DNA of 30,886 bases, from assembly GCA_001766655.1 (NCBI GenBank), contig MJCC01000021.1:69667-100552 (forward strand). The letters run 5' to 3'. The notes beneath the pieces were generated by a model that saw only the letters and a list, made by a program, of their open reading frames with translations, had not been told where the DNA came from and did no database searches. Source of the DNA: Phytomonas francai. Its lineage: Eukaryota > Euglenozoa > Kinetoplastea > Trypanosomatida > Trypanosomatidae. This document shows positions 1 to 9,250 of this stretch, one piece after another (position 1 is the first letter of the stretch; the number at the start of each line of letters is the position of its first letter). Position numbers and translations under genes: made by a program.

Positions 1-1
1 C

Positions 2-535
2 CCGCCGCCCACGTCGAGCCCCTCCCCGCGCGGCCTCCCCGGCGGCTCCCCCCCGCGGGACTCCGCGCGGGGGAAGCAGCCGAGCCCGCCGCTGGGGCCG
101 CGCTGGTCGAGCCCGCGGATGGTCTCCCTCATGCGCAATACCTTCGTCCAGCCGTACACGCCGCAGGCCCCCTCGCTCGCCCCGCGCCGGCGCGAGACCC
201 GGCGGCTGGAGCCCACGGAAAAGGCCGCCGCGGCGTCGGCCCCGTGCGGGAATAACGCCCTTTCCCCCGCCGAGGGCCTCCCGGCGCCCGAGCTCGGCAG
301 CGTCCGGCGCTCCTCGAGCGACCTGCGGCTCTCCATGCGGTCGATCGGGACGTCGGGAAAGGCCGGGCCCGGCCACCCCGAGCACCTCCGCACGCCGGAG
401 TCCTTCCGGCTCCGGCCGGGCGGGGAGACCGATAAGCTGCCCGCGATCAAGGAGCACCCGCACCTCGTCCCCAAGTCTACCAAATCGAAGCCGTGGAGCG
501 AGATCACCGTCTGGCGGAAGCCGAAGAAGAAGTAG
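2..535 (+). CDS. C-terminal part of an unknown basic low-complexity protein (5' truncated)
   Basis: I do not recognise this protein. The reading frame is open from the window's left edge (first complete codon at base 2) to a TAA at 533-535, so the true start lies outside. The first ATG in frame is at 119, but coding-like proline/serine/arginine-rich sequence continues upstream of it without a stop, so 119 is probably internal. The visible 177 residues are rich in Pro, Ser, Arg and Gly. They contain several RRxS-like sites that kinases could phosphorylate and end in a very basic WRKPKKK tail. No catalytic motif, membrane segment or repeat is visible. The GC-rich codon usage matches the other genes here and contrasts sharply with the AT-rich spacer that follows, which supports real coding. 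It is probably disordered and could be a cytoskeletal or RNA-binding tail. That is inference only. Confidence 0.7.
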   Translation, partial: PPPTSSPSPRGLPGGSPPRDSARGKQPSPPLGPRWSSPRMVSLMRNTFVQPYTPQAPSLAPRRRETRRLEPTEKAAAASAPCGNNALSPAEGLPAPELGSVRRSSSDLRLSMRSIGTSGKAGPGHPEHLRTPESFRLRPGGETDKLPAIKEHPHLVPKSTKSKPWSEITVWRKPKKK

Positions 536-1848
536 AAATCGCGTCCAAACACCCCGGTAACGCGTACGGGAAAGGGATGGGTGTCAACCTCAAACCAACA
601 AACTCAAACGAATCATTCACGCGTGGACGCTAAACGAAGCACAGGGTATAGTGCGTCCATGGACTTTTTTTTTTCCCTGTTCAAATTTGTTGTTGTTGTT
701 GCCGCCTTTCAAAAATCTAAAGGTGAGTACCGATAGGGTTGAAGTAATGGACGTACATACCCTCTCTCTCCCCTTTTTCGTTCTTTATGTTATGCAAAAT
801 ATGCGATTGTGGTTGCGCAATGATTCTTTTGCGTGGCTTATATGTTCATTGTTTTAACTCTAGTATATTATCATGGTCTTTTCATTTCCCTTTTCAATAT
901 TTTTTTTATAGAGATATGTATATATTTTTTCGCCTGTTTTTATTGGTTCGAATTATTGCATCTCCCATCCACATGTGATGCGATTTTCATTTAAGTATTA
1001 GTTATTCAGGTAGAAGGAGAAAAGAGGGATTAAGGCTTGGTGCGTGATTTTTTTTCCTTCTCAGACACCCACAGATAATATATGTATATGTTTTGATCGA
1101 ATTACGATCCCGCGATCCTATATTTTATTCACTTGTTCATTTACGACCTATGTCTGTTACAACTATCTATGCACATTATATATTTGCATGAATGTATATC
1201 TTACACTATTTTCATTTCCTGAATTGGTCAAAATGTTGGTTTAATTTCTATTTTGTCTTTCATCTCTGTATTTCAAAGAGGTAAAAATGGGAAAAAAGCT
1301 ATAGAGCTGTTCCTATTTTAGGCGCGAGGGGACTCGTTACACGTATTTACAGTCTATTCGTATGCATAATTTAATTCGCGCAAATGCGAAAGTACGGCGA
1401 GGGTTGCCGATTTTTTTCCCGATTGTTGAGTCTCCGATTTTATTATTCTAGTTATTATATCTCTGGAATGATTTACTCAATGGGTTCCGATGTTTATCTA
1501 GTCTTTAGAGCTGATGGAATGTTGTTCTTTTAGGGGAATGCAAAGCGCATCCCTTTGTGTCTATTAGCCATCCCTTTTTATTATTCTTCTTCATTTATTG
1601 TTTTCCTAAAATTAGTATCATGTTCATGCCTTGTATTGTGTATTATAATTATTGACGTCGATTATTCATGTATGCGCACCTTTTAATCTCAAATGAATCG
1701 ATGCAAGGGGTACAATTTTACTTTTCAAGTCATCTTTTTTTTTTCTTACTGAAGAAAGGAGTCATTTTTATCCCAAACGTTTTAGGGGAGTGGCAGCATC
1801 ATCACCCACTCTCACTTGTCAACGCAACCTACAAGGGCGTATACGGAA
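536..1848. other. AT-rich spacer, no gene seen
   Basis: This 1.3 kb stretch is AT-rich with scattered T-runs and a short (TTG)n tract near 686-705. Reading frames here are short and have AT-driven composition (Phe, Leu, Ile, Tyr). I see no tRNA-like fold and no conserved protein. It most likely holds the 3' UTR of the left gene and the 5' UTR and splice acceptor of the SNARE gene. Confidence 0.6.
1731..1785 (+). promoter_or_regulatory. Putative trans-splice acceptor for the SNARE gene
   Basis: A T-rich tract (1731-1750) is followed by AG at 1753-1754, with a second AG candidate at 1784-1785. Both lie within about 100 bases upstream of the ATG at 1849. In kinetoplastids this layout marks spliced-leader addition. 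Which AG is used is not decidable from sequence alone. Confidence 0.45.
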
Positions 1849-2340
1849 ATGTCGTCTAACCGCGTGGATGCGTCCAGGCCGACCGCGAGGCGTGAGGACG
1901 AATTGATCGACCAAATGAAGACTTCCGCGGGCGGAGGGGCGGCAGCGCGAGGGACCCCTTCTCCTGTGCGTGGAAAGGACTACCAATCGACGCAGAAGAC
2001 CAGGGAATCCGGCGAGGGCGGCTTTGCACGGTTCCCAGACCCTACCTCGACCCGAACGGGAGAGCAATCCACCGAGAATATTCGCCGCGCACTGCGTATC
2101 AGTGAATCCACAAACGCCACGGGCTACGCGACGATTAGCTCTCTAGGGAAACAGCGTGATACCATACAGGGCACCCTTGAGTCCGTGGAGGTAGCCCATG
2201 GGAACCTTTTGGAATCGCAGGGGGTAATTCGAAGTATCCGCATGGGTATTTGGAAAGAGTGGATCGAAAAGGCTTGTGTGATTATGGCGTTGTTGGTGTT
2301 AATCGTGTTGATTATCTGGTTCAAGTTCCTGCGAAAGTAG
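1849..2340 (+). CDS. Vti1-type Qb-SNARE, short form
   Basis: This 163-residue tail-anchored SNARE should act in endosomal/Golgi vesicle fusion as the Qb partner of a four-helix SNARE complex. A heptad-patterned helix spans about residues 75-135, with Gln102 in the LGKQRDT segment at the expected zero-layer position. The RALRIS, KQRDT and LLESQGVIRSIR segments resemble the Vti1 family. A hydrophobic membrane anchor occupies about residues 142-159, followed by a short basic luminal end (KFLRK). The start is the first ATG in the frame (1849); the frame extends upstream without another ATG. The first 70 residues are polar, Gly/Arg/Ser-rich and probably disordered. They are too short for the N-terminal Habc three-helix bundle found in typical Vti1 proteins of about 220 residues. 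Membrin/GOS28-type Qb-SNAREs are the main alternative. Confidence 0.8.
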   Translation: MSSNRVDASRPTARREDELIDQMKTSAGGGAAARGTPSPVRGKDYQSTQKTRESGEGGFARFPDPTSTRTGEQSTENIRRALRISESTNATGYATISSLGKQRDTIQGTLESVEVAHGNLLESQGVIRSIRMGIWKEWIEKACVIMALLVLIVLIIWFKFLRK

Positions 2341-2977
2341 CGAACGAAAATGGCAGAATGAAAGCCTTAGCAGCATCCTAGGAAGACACCCACTCGCGCC
2401 ACATCCCCGCCTGAAATCGTCGCAGAGCCATGGAGTATCAAGCTCTTTGAGCATAGTTATTGTGCATTCCTATGCGGAATGTATTCTATTCTTCAAAAAA
2501 AAAAAAATACAAGCGTCTGAAAAGAGTCCATGATGCACTTTTCTTTTCACCTGAAGCGGATTATTCCCCACTCCCCTTCGCCACCGTGGCACTCTTTCTA
2601 TATAAAGTTGGGTATCGTCAAGGGAGTTGAATGTTTTTTTTTTTTTGTTAAAACTTGAGCCGATCTCATAATGCTGTATTGCTGTTAGTTTCGCACGGTT
2701 TCTATGCCTGCCTTTTTTTTTTTAAAACGTTTTTATTCTATATTTTAGTGTGAAACCAGTAAAAATTAACATCCCTTTTTTATGGCGCTTCGGGTTTTCA
2801 TTGTTCGGGATGGACTTTGAAGGGTAGCATAAATATGGTTATAGAGGGTTCATCTACATCTTTTTTTTTTCCCCAAATCCTTCCCTTCTTCTTTTTACTC
2901 TTCTTCGAATCTTTACGACCAAAAGCTTTTCCTCTTTCGTTTCCGTTTACACCGATCACCCGCGCCGAGGACACGTT
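2341..2977. other. Spacer between SNARE and RPS9 genes
   Basis: These 637 bases hold only T- and A-homopolymers (around 2496-2508, 2633-2646 and 2711-2722) and no supportable gene. The right end carries the RPS9 splice acceptor. The rest is presumably the SNARE 3' UTR and its poly(A) region. Confidence 0.6.
2860..2935 (+). promoter_or_regulatory. Polypyrimidine tract and trans-splice acceptor for RPS9
   Basis: A long, strong T/C tract runs from 2860 through about 2930. Apart from a few purines it is almost continuous pyrimidine, and it is followed by AG at 2934-2935, 42 bases upstream of the ATG at 2978. This is one of the strongest acceptors in the window and fits a highly expressed ribosomal protein gene. 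Confidence 0.6.
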
Positions 2978-3553
2978 ATGCGGAACTACAACAACTTCAA
3001 CCGCGTCTGGAAGGCGCCGCGGCGGCCCTTCGAGAAGGAGCGTCTGGACCGCGAGATGAAGCTGTGCGGGCAGTACGGCCTGCGCTGCAAACGCGAGATC
3101 TGGCGGGTGAACATGACCCTGTCAAAGATGCGCCGGACGGCGCGTTTGTTATTAACTCTTCCGGAGAATCACCCGCGGCGGCTGCTCGAGGGCGCGGCCA
3201 TCATGCGCCGCTGCCACGACTACGGCTTCCTCGAGGAGGAGAAGGACAAACTCGACTACGTCCTCTCGCTGACGGTGCCCGACATCCTCGAGCGCCGGCT
3301 CCAGACGATCGTCTTCAAGGCCGGCCTCGCGAAGTCCGTCCACCACGCGCGCGTGCTCATCCAGCAGCGCCATATCGCGGTCGCGAAGCAGATCGTGACG
3401 ATCCCGTCCTTCATCGTGCGCGTGGGCAGCGAGCGGCATATCGCGTTTGCCGACGCGTCGCCCTTCGGGAACGGCCGCCCGGGCCGCGTCCGGCGCGTGC
3501 GCGCGAAGGCCGGCAGGCGCGCCGCCGGCGGCGGCGCGGAAGACGACGACTAA
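2978..3553 (+). CDS. RPS9: 40S ribosomal protein S9 (uS4 family)
   Basis: This 191-residue protein is a component of the small cytosolic ribosomal subunit, where uS4 binds 18S rRNA at the mRNA entry region and helps decoding fidelity. Family hallmarks are clear along the whole length. They are an N-terminal [10 protein letters not shown] segment, the [16 protein letters not shown] helix, the S4 RNA-binding core ([30 protein letters not shown]), the IPSFIVRV strand, the [11 protein letters not shown] loop, and an acidic EDDD C-terminus. Length matches the eukaryotic family. The N-terminus ([18 protein letters not shown]) differs from the animal form and, as I recall it, matches trypanosomatid RPS9. 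This is the best taxonomic clue in the window. The start is the ATG nearest the strong splice acceptor. No indels or missing motifs are seen. Confidence 0.97.
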   Translation: MRNYNNFNRVWKAPRRPFEKERLDREMKLCGQYGLRCKREIWRVNMTLSKMRRTARLLLTLPENHPRRLLEGAAIMRRCHDYGFLEEEKDKLDYVLSLTVPDILERRLQTIVFKAGLAKSVHHARVLIQQRHIAVAKQIVTIPSFIVRVGSERHIAFADASPFGNGRPGRVRRVRAKAGRRAAGGGAEDDD

Positions 3554-4154
3554 CTCCCCGCCATGCTTCCCTCCCTCCGTTCGCGAAGCGCGCGTCGAGA
3601 AAAGGGTTCAGGTAAGGAAAAGAGATAGGTGAAAGGCATCTTTGTGTTTTCTAAAAACAAAAACAAAAACGGAAAGCGTGTGAATCCGTGTTTTATTTTT
3701 ATATATATAAAAAAAAAAACAATATATAACTAGGCTTTAAACATTCAACCACACCTCATCCCAGGGGGTGGGATAGGAACCATAAAACTGACTTTGTGAT
3801 GGGGAACGAGTTCCATTTTCCTTCTTTTTTCTTTTTCTTTGATGAATATATGTTTAGCCCTATTTCTTTTCAAAAGGGGACCTTTGAACGAGAAAAGGGG
3901 TTAGGGATTCGTTTTTTAAACTTAGTCTTATAATAAGTATTTATTCGTATAATAGTGTGTAATATATAAATCGAAAGTTTAAATAGTTATATCAAAAACC
4001 TAGGGAGACTTTTTTGGTGAATTTTTTTTCTTTTAAACTTATTGCATGAACCTTTACTTATTTATTTATTTTTATAGCTATAAATTTTTTTTGCTATTAT
4101 AATTCTTATCACTCTTATTCTTTTTAGTGTATTTTAAAAATCACTCACACAGGG

Positions 4155-4217
4155 TTCCTCCACTTCTAGGGTGGAAGGGTTTTCCTCTTGGTAGCTCGGC
4201 TTACCGCTACCATTTTT
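4155..4217 (+). other. Two adjacent small stem-loops followed by a T-run
   Basis: A first hairpin forms from CCAC/GTGG around a short loop (about 4160-4174). A second pairs GGTAGC (4190-4195) with GCTACC (4206-4211) around a ten-base loop, and a run of six T follows. The stems are only 4-6 bp, so this may be chance. A small Pol III-type RNA or a 3' UTR element would look similar. Confidence 0.2.
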
Positions 4218-4412
4218 TACACAATAGACCTATTTTGATCTCATATTTCACGGCGACTTTCTTACTTTATTTTCTTCATTTTAGCTACCATACCTGAAAC
4301 AGGGCTCTCTGTCTGTTGAGTGAACTTGAAATAAAAGCTACACACAAACCTAGGCAAAAAGAGTTATAATAGAGCGCAGGTTGAAGCAAAGTTCTAAAGG
4401 AAAGGAAGCATT

Positions 4413-4415
<3 letters not shown>

Positions 4416-4443
<28 letters not shown>
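4416..4443 (+). repeat. (AC)n microsatellite
   Basis: An uninterrupted AC dinucleotide run of about 14 units lies in the spacer upstream of the kinase gene. Confidence 0.95.
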
Positions 4444-4446
<3 letters not shown>

Positions 4447-4642
4447 CGCCAGCCGACAAGGTTAGAACTCATACAGGTTTTACGCACCCGTATACACTTC
4501 AGTATATAAATATATATTAATATATCTATCTATTTACATATACGGTTGGGTTGCTCTTCACACTTAAGGTTATTGTTACTTTCTTGGATTTTCTTTATCG
4601 GAGCTGGCTTCATACGTATTATCAAGACTCTAAAATCTTTAA

Positions 4643-4670
4643 CCCTTTTTTTTTTTTCCAATTTCTCTAG
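4643..4670 (+). promoter_or_regulatory. Polypyrimidine tract and trans-splice acceptor for the kinase gene
   Basis: A T-dominated tract ends in TTTCTCTAG, with AG at 4669-4670, 17 bases upstream of the ATG at 4688. It is a near-ideal 3' splice site and gives a very short 5' UTR. Confidence 0.65.
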
Positions 4671-4687
4671 GTGTCGGTGTTAGGAAA

Positions 4688-7600
4688 ATGGACACAACAC
4701 AGGATACGTTTAACGTTGAGCATCCTTGCATGCACGTTTTTGAGGATACAGTGCCTTTGTCAGGCGCGTTGCCCTTGACGGACGCCGCCGCCGTTAGCCA
4801 TTCGGTGACCTTGGCGAGCTGCAAGCACTTCTTATCCGACATCTTTTCACGTCGACTGAGTGCGGTGCTGAGCATTGCCGTGGCGACGGCCGCGACCGGG
4901 ATGATTTCCTATCGGATCTACCTTTGCAAGTCCCACGCCCGCGCTCCAGCCGCCCCCGGCGGGGTCGATCAAACGATTCCGACGCCGTACGACCTCGATC
5001 GACTCGTCGAGGTTGGGTTTCCCGGCGGCGCTCACGGCTGGGAGCGTGTTTATGGGCTTCTGGACAAGGGCAAACGCGCCTCTTCGGCGTCGAAGCGGGG
5101 CAGGCGAGGGGGCTCGCGGGGGTGGTACGGGGAAACCGGTACCGCGTGGGTTACCGCGAGCACCACCACCGCGATCGACTACGATCCGCGCAGGCGGGTC
5201 TCTAATTTATCGGTGCACGAAGAGGATAGCATCGGTGGGGGGGATGCCGGACCCCTACCCACGGATAACGCGATCACGCACCTTCGTTCGGAATCCCCCG
5301 TACGATACCCGTCGCTGAAACCGCAGTCCTATCCGCGGCATTATTCCAGCTTCCTAGATGTCCACCCCTCGCAGCCATCCTTTACCATCACGCCAGACAC
5401 CTCTACGAAGGTGCCATTCCCCCCGGACGAGGCCGCGCCCCCTTTCACCCCCCGCGACCTCGCGAGCCGCCATGCGATCTTCTCGAAGGCCGCCATCGCG
5501 CGGGGCGAGGGGGGCCTGCGGGATCCCCTCCGACGCCGCCCTTTGGCGTCGGGGGTGCCCTGCCTGAGCGACTCCGACGGGTCCCTCGACAGCCCGCCCA
5601 GCTTCTCCAGCCCGCAGGAGTACGACGCGATGTCGACCGCCTCGGAGCTTTCCCTCATGTCGCCCTCGCATTGGTATCTCGCGCCCGGCGCGGGCGGCCC
5701 TCGCGGGATGCAGAGGCCGGAAAGCCTATCGTTGAGGGGGCTCCAGGATACCGAAGCCTCTTCGCACGCCTTCGTGAGAAGGCGGGGTTGGTCTCGAAGT
5801 GGGAAAACGACAACGACGGGGCATGGGGTGGAAACGCGGAGGGGGGGGCATCGCGGTCCACCACGGCTTGGCGGCGCCGAGCACGAAGGGTCGTCGATGG
5901 TGAGCTCACGCGAGGGTTCTCGTGGCGAGGCGCAGTCGGCGTCGAAGGACCTACCTTCTTCTTCTTCTTCTTGTTGTTGTTGTTTTCCCCCTACGTCGGT
6001 CGCGTACCGGGATGGCCGTTCCCTGTTCAAAAAGGAAAGCTCGGGGGCCTTAGGGTCCTCCAGGCGCAGCAGCCGTCGAGGATTGCAGAGGACTCGGAAT
6101 TTTAGACATCTTGAGCAAACCCGGTCGAGTGTGTTCGACGATTTATCGGACCTGGACGCGGATTTGAAGATGCAGCATGAGGCTGTCGGCGAGGTGGCAG
6201 ACCGTTATGGCGATGAGGAAGACGACCAATCACTGCGGCCCTTGACTTCTTCATCGTTGAGGCTTTCGGAGGACGTGTTGAGTAGCCCGATAGGGCCTGA
6301 GCCGAAACCCGAGCAAGAGGGGGAGGGCGCAGCGAATCACATGGGCGGACCCCAAATTCTGGCATGTGAGGGGCCGCCGGCGCATCAATGCGTTGAGCGA
6401 GGCGGTCATAGCGCTCTCGATAAGGACGCTTTCACTTTGAATGAACGTGACGACTCACACAGCGGTTCGTCTCTCGCGCCGGCGGGGCGTTTAGCGAGTG
6501 GGCCCCCGAGCGAGCTCAGCGTGGGCACGATGGAGCGCTTCCACGGCACGGATTCGATCGCGAGCGGCGGGATTCCGGAGCTTTCACGCGCCGCGGGCGA
6601 GACGCTGCCGTTGTCCTGTCGCTACGCCAGCGATCTGCTGGTCTGGAAGCGCGACGAGGAGGGGGCGGCGAGCTCGCTCGTGTTCGCCTACCACAGCGCG
6701 ATGCTGGGGGAGTGCAGGCGGGTTACCATCTCCGATCTGTCCGCGCTGGGGCCGCCGGGCGGCGCGAGGAAGGGCCCCTCAGGCCCCTGGCGGAGCTCCG
6801 CGAGCGAGGCGGACGCCGAGGAGGACGCGGCCGGCGGCCTCGTGCGCCATTGCGACCTCGCCGGCGCGCAGCCCTGCGGGTGCCCGGGGCTTCTCGCCCT
6901 GACGAGGCCCCCGGCGGGCCCCGCGGAGGCCGCCGCCGACGCGCCCCCCGCGCGGCTGTCCGAGTCCTTTGGGCTCCTGGCGCTGCCGACCGGGCCCCCG
7001 CACGCGGCGTGGCCGCCGCGGCCGCCCTTCCGGAGCGACCGGATCGTCTTTGGCGCCTTCATCGGCGGCGGGATGTGCGGGAAGGTCTTCCAGTGCGTCG
7101 ACCCGGCGACCCGGCGGGTCTTCGCGGTGAAGCAGATCGCCTTCAACGCGAAGGACCCCCGCCTCCAGCAGCGGCTCGCGCAGCTGAAGCTCGAGATCGA
7201 CGTGCTGACGCTCGCGGCGCGGTGCGCGATGCGGTCGATCGTGCCCTTCTACGGCGCCCGGAAGTCGGGCCACACGGTGCTGATGTTCCTCGAGTACTGC
7301 GCGCACAAGTCGCTGCTGGACTTCATGGCGGACGGCCACAGCGAGGACCGCGCGGTCTGGCAGGCCGCGGCCTCGCCGCCGGGGCTGGCCGCGATTCTTC
7401 GGCATTCCGCGGGGGGAGGGGGGGCCGTAGGGGGCCTCACCGCGGCCCCCCTCCCCCCGGGGGTGATGGCGCCGCTTTCCATACGGCAAGTTCAGCGCTG
7501 CGTGCGCGACGTGCTGCGCGCGGTGCGTTTCCTGCACGCCCACAGCTACGCCCACATGGACATCAAGACCGCGAACGTGTTCGTGACCACGACGCGCGCC

Positions 7601-8092
7601 TGCCGTCTGGGCGACCTTGGCTGCGCGGCGCGGCTGGCCGGGGGCCGCGGCGCGGCCCTCACCGAGCTCCGCGGCACCGCGCTCTACATGGCGCCGGAGA
7701 TGATCCGCTTCGAGCGCGCGCGCATCGGCGCCGCGGCGGACCTCTGGTCCCTCGGCTGCGTCGCCCTCGAGCTCGCGACCGGCGCCGCGCCGTGGCGCCA
7801 CCTCGCCCGGGACACCCTGCGCGTCCTCGTCGAGGTCGCCTCCTCCCGCGCCCCCCTCCCGCTCCCGCCGCTCGTCGTCGGGTGGGCGGCGGAGGGCCGG
7901 CGGTGGCTCCGCGAACGCCCACGCCCACGCCCACGCGAACGCGAACGCCCCTCCCCCGCCCACCGCCGCGAGCGCCGCCTCGTGCGGCTTTACGTCGCCT
8001 TCGAGGACTTCGCGCGCCGCTGCCTCCGAGTCGACCCCGAGCGCCGGCCCTCCGCCGACGAGCTCCTCCGGCACCCCTTCATGACGTTGTGA
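4688..8092 (+). CDS. Membrane-anchored STE/MAPKKK-like protein kinase with atypical HMD catalytic loop
   Basis: This 1,134-residue protein has a short N-terminal segment, one hydrophobic stretch at about 57-79 that could anchor it in a membrane, a roughly 700-residue low-complexity Ser/Gly/Pro-rich region, and a C-terminal kinase domain (about 783-1134). Visible kinase features are the glycine-rich loop GGGMCGKV (793-800), the AVK lysine (Lys815), the catalytic loop HMDIKTAN (956-963; Asp958, Lys960 and Asn963 kept), DLG in place of DFG (976-978), APE (1002-1004), and a C-lobe ending RRPSADELLRHPF. The loop layout and the DIKTANV motif favour the STE11/MEKK group. The Arg of HRD is Met957, so this is a non-RD kinase. 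Its N/C-lobe linkers contain insertions (about 890-925). Runs of Ser5Cys4 (424-432) and Arg-Pro/Arg-Glu hexamer repeats (about 1076-1088) are microsatellite-like. The start is the first ATG after a strong splice acceptor. Catalytic activity is likely but not certain; the substrate is unknown. Confidence 0.88.
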   Translation: MDTTQDTFNVEHPCMHVFEDTVPLSGALPLTDAAAVSHSVTLASCKHFLSDIFSRRLSAVLSIAVATAATGMISYRIYLCKSHARAPAAPGGVDQTIPTPYDLDRLVEVGFPGGAHGWERVYGLLDKGKRASSASKRGRRGGSRGWYGETGTAWVTASTTTAIDYDPRRRVSNLSVHEEDSIGGGDAGPLPTDNAITHLRSESPVRYPSLKPQSYPRHYSSFLDVHPSQPSFTITPDTSTKVPFPPDEAAPPFTPRDLASRHAIFSKAAIARGEGGLRDPLRRRPLASGVPCLSDSDGSLDSPPSFSSPQEYDAMSTASELSLMSPSHWYLAPGAGGPRGMQRPESLSLRGLQDTEASSHAFVRRRGWSRSGKTTTTGHGVETRRGGHRGPPRLGGAEHEGSSMVSSREGSRGEAQSASKDLPSSSSSCCCCFPPTSVAYRDGRSLFKKESSGALGSSRRSSRRGLQRTRNFRHLEQTRSSVFDDLSDLDADLKMQHEAVGEVADRYGDEEDDQSLRPLTSSSLRLSEDVLSSPIGPEPKPEQEGEGAANHMGGPQILACEGPPAHQCVERGGHSALDKDAFTLNERDDSHSGSSLAPAGRLASGPPSELSVGTMERFHGTDSIASGGIPELSRAAGETLPLSCRYASDLLVWKRDEEGAASSLVFAYHSAMLGECRRVTISDLSALGPPGGARKGPSGPWRSSASEADAEEDAAGGLVRHCDLAGAQPCGCPGLLALTRPPAGPAEAAADAPPARLSESFGLLALPTGPPHAAWPPRPPFRSDRIVFGAFIGGGMCGKVFQCVDPATRRVFAVKQIAFNAKDPRLQQRLAQLKLEIDVLTLAARCAMRSIVPFYGARKSGHTVLMFLEYCAHKSLLDFMADGHSEDRAVWQAAASPPGLAAILRHSAGGGGAVGGLTAAPLPPGVMAPLSIRQVQRCVRDVLRAVRFLHAHSYAHMDIKTANVFVTTTRACRLGDLGCAARLAGGRGAALTELRGTALYMAPEMIRFERARIGAAADLWSLGCVALELATGAAPWRHLARDTLRVLVEVASSRAPLPLPPLVVGWAAEGRRWLRERPRPRPRERERPSPAHRRERRLVRLYVAFEDFARRCLRVDPERRPSADELLRHPFMTL
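5957..5983 (+). repeat. In-frame (TCT)5(TGT)4 coding run
   Basis: This trinucleotide run within the kinase gene encodes five Ser followed by four Cys (residues 424-432). It is a coding microsatellite. A cysteine cluster could in principle be acylated, but slippage-driven expansion explains it more simply. Confidence 0.85.
7911..7950 (+). repeat. Coding hexamer-like repeat in the kinase C-lobe
   Basis: Alternating CGCCCA and CGCGAA units encode an Arg-Pro then Arg-Glu alternation (about residues 1076-1088) inside a C-lobe loop of the kinase. Such a charged insertion between conserved helices should be surface-exposed. Confidence 0.7.
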
Positions 8093-8786
8093 GGGCCGCC
8101 CCGAGACCCACGCCCTCCTGCGCGGTTTAACCGATAGATCGAACGATGTATTCGAAGGACAGGGCGGCGCGGTCGATATGCGGGGGCGCTTTTGGAAAGG
8201 GCCGTTCGCGATTCGCTCGGTCGCCGCCGCGAAAAGGTAACCTAAACCGAACCGACCGATCCCCCATCTTCTCCGGTCGCACCCTTGCGGGAATTCTCTT
8301 TCGTTAAATGCGAGCGTTTTTCATTGTGTTTTCACCTGGTTTTGATCGAATTCATATTTGGTTTAATTACATTGTGGTTGGGTTTGCATATGTTAGGCGT
8401 TTCGTACGGAGATGTGTCGTACGCGCCTATTAAAATGTGCACCATCCTAGAAAGGGTGCCGTTTAATTGGCCTAAACGTCAAATTGATGCACGTGTTTTA
8501 TTTTAATTGCACACTTAAGGATTTCAATGGTTGCGTTAAGAGTTTTTCCTTCTAGCAGTTACCTGTAGCTTTCGAGTTCAATCCTGTAGCTATATGTATA
8601 TGTATATGTGTCTATACATATATGTATACTAATGATAATTATTCCTAATACTTAATAAAATGCAATCTTCACAGGGGCTTCGATGCACATAACACGCATG
8701 TTAAGAGTCTGGAGCGGAAAATAGTCACTGGGATAGTTTACTTTTTTTTTTCTTTACTAAATTGCATGTAGATTTTAATTCGTGGA

Positions 8787-8788
<2 letters not shown>

Positions 8789-8827
<39 letters not shown>
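8789..8827 (+). repeat. (AT)n microsatellite
   Basis: A perfect AT dinucleotide run of about 39 bases in the spacer downstream of the kinase gene. Confidence 0.95.
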
Positions 8828-8830
<3 letters not shown>

Positions 8831-8916
8831 CGTGTTTTCAAGTAACGAGAAGGAGCAGTGTGTTATTTTGGAATAAATTTAAGGCGGTAAAGGACAAATA
8901 TATGAAAAGAAAACAA

Positions 8917-8933
8917 ACACACACACACACACA
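8917..8933 (+). repeat. (AC)n microsatellite
   Basis: An AC dinucleotide run of about 17 bases, close to the (AT)n run in the same spacer. Confidence 0.9.
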
Positions 8934-9250
8934 GGTGTTTTGGCCTGACTGTATGGTGCTACCTTTTTTTTTTATTGGTAAAGCGGGAGCGCATAACCGA
9001 AGGTAAAGAAAATCGGTAGAGGGGAATGACGTATCACCTCTTTTACTTCCCCTATTCACTGTATACATTTTTCACTAATCTATCACTTAGGCGAAGACTA
9101 GCCAATTTAAGAACCCCCCATCACGTGCACGAGTTTGTTCTCGAGTGTTATCTAATAGCTAGTTAATGAACAGGATGTTTGTAACGCACCGCAACTATCA
9201 TGTAACATTTCTTTTCTTCCCGTTTTAGTATTATTATTTCAGAAAGGGTT

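Larger units (their letters stand above)
3554..4687. other. AT-rich spacer between RPS9 and kinase genes
   Basis: This 1.1 kb spacer is AT-rich, with several A/T homopolymers, a (CA)n microsatellite at 4416-4443 and a pair of small stem-loops near 4155-4217. No protein-coding frame looks real. The kinase splice acceptor lies at the right end. Confidence 0.6.

Noticed and set aside
719..730. Consensus-like 5' splice donor (AAGGTGAGTACC) in the first spacer
   Set aside because: No coding exon lies upstream in frame and no partner acceptor joins coding sequence, so it is probably chance.
651..1244. Short + strand frames in the first spacer
   Set aside because: AT-driven Phe/Leu/Ile/Tyr composition with no motifs.
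1816..1848. Upstream extension of the SNARE to a TTG start
   Set aside because: Nuclear kinetoplastid genes start at ATG. The extension adds nothing conserved, and the ATG at 1849 fits.
6779..8074. 431-codon open frame on the minus strand opposite the kinase domain
   Set aside because: The composition is shadow-like (Ala, Arg, Gly, Glu) and it overlaps a domain whose + strand translation carries all kinase motifs.
6712..8130. 472-codon + strand frame overlapping the kinase domain in another phase
   Set aside because: Dominated by Arg/Pro/Ala/Gly and without motifs. The kinase frame explains the sequence.
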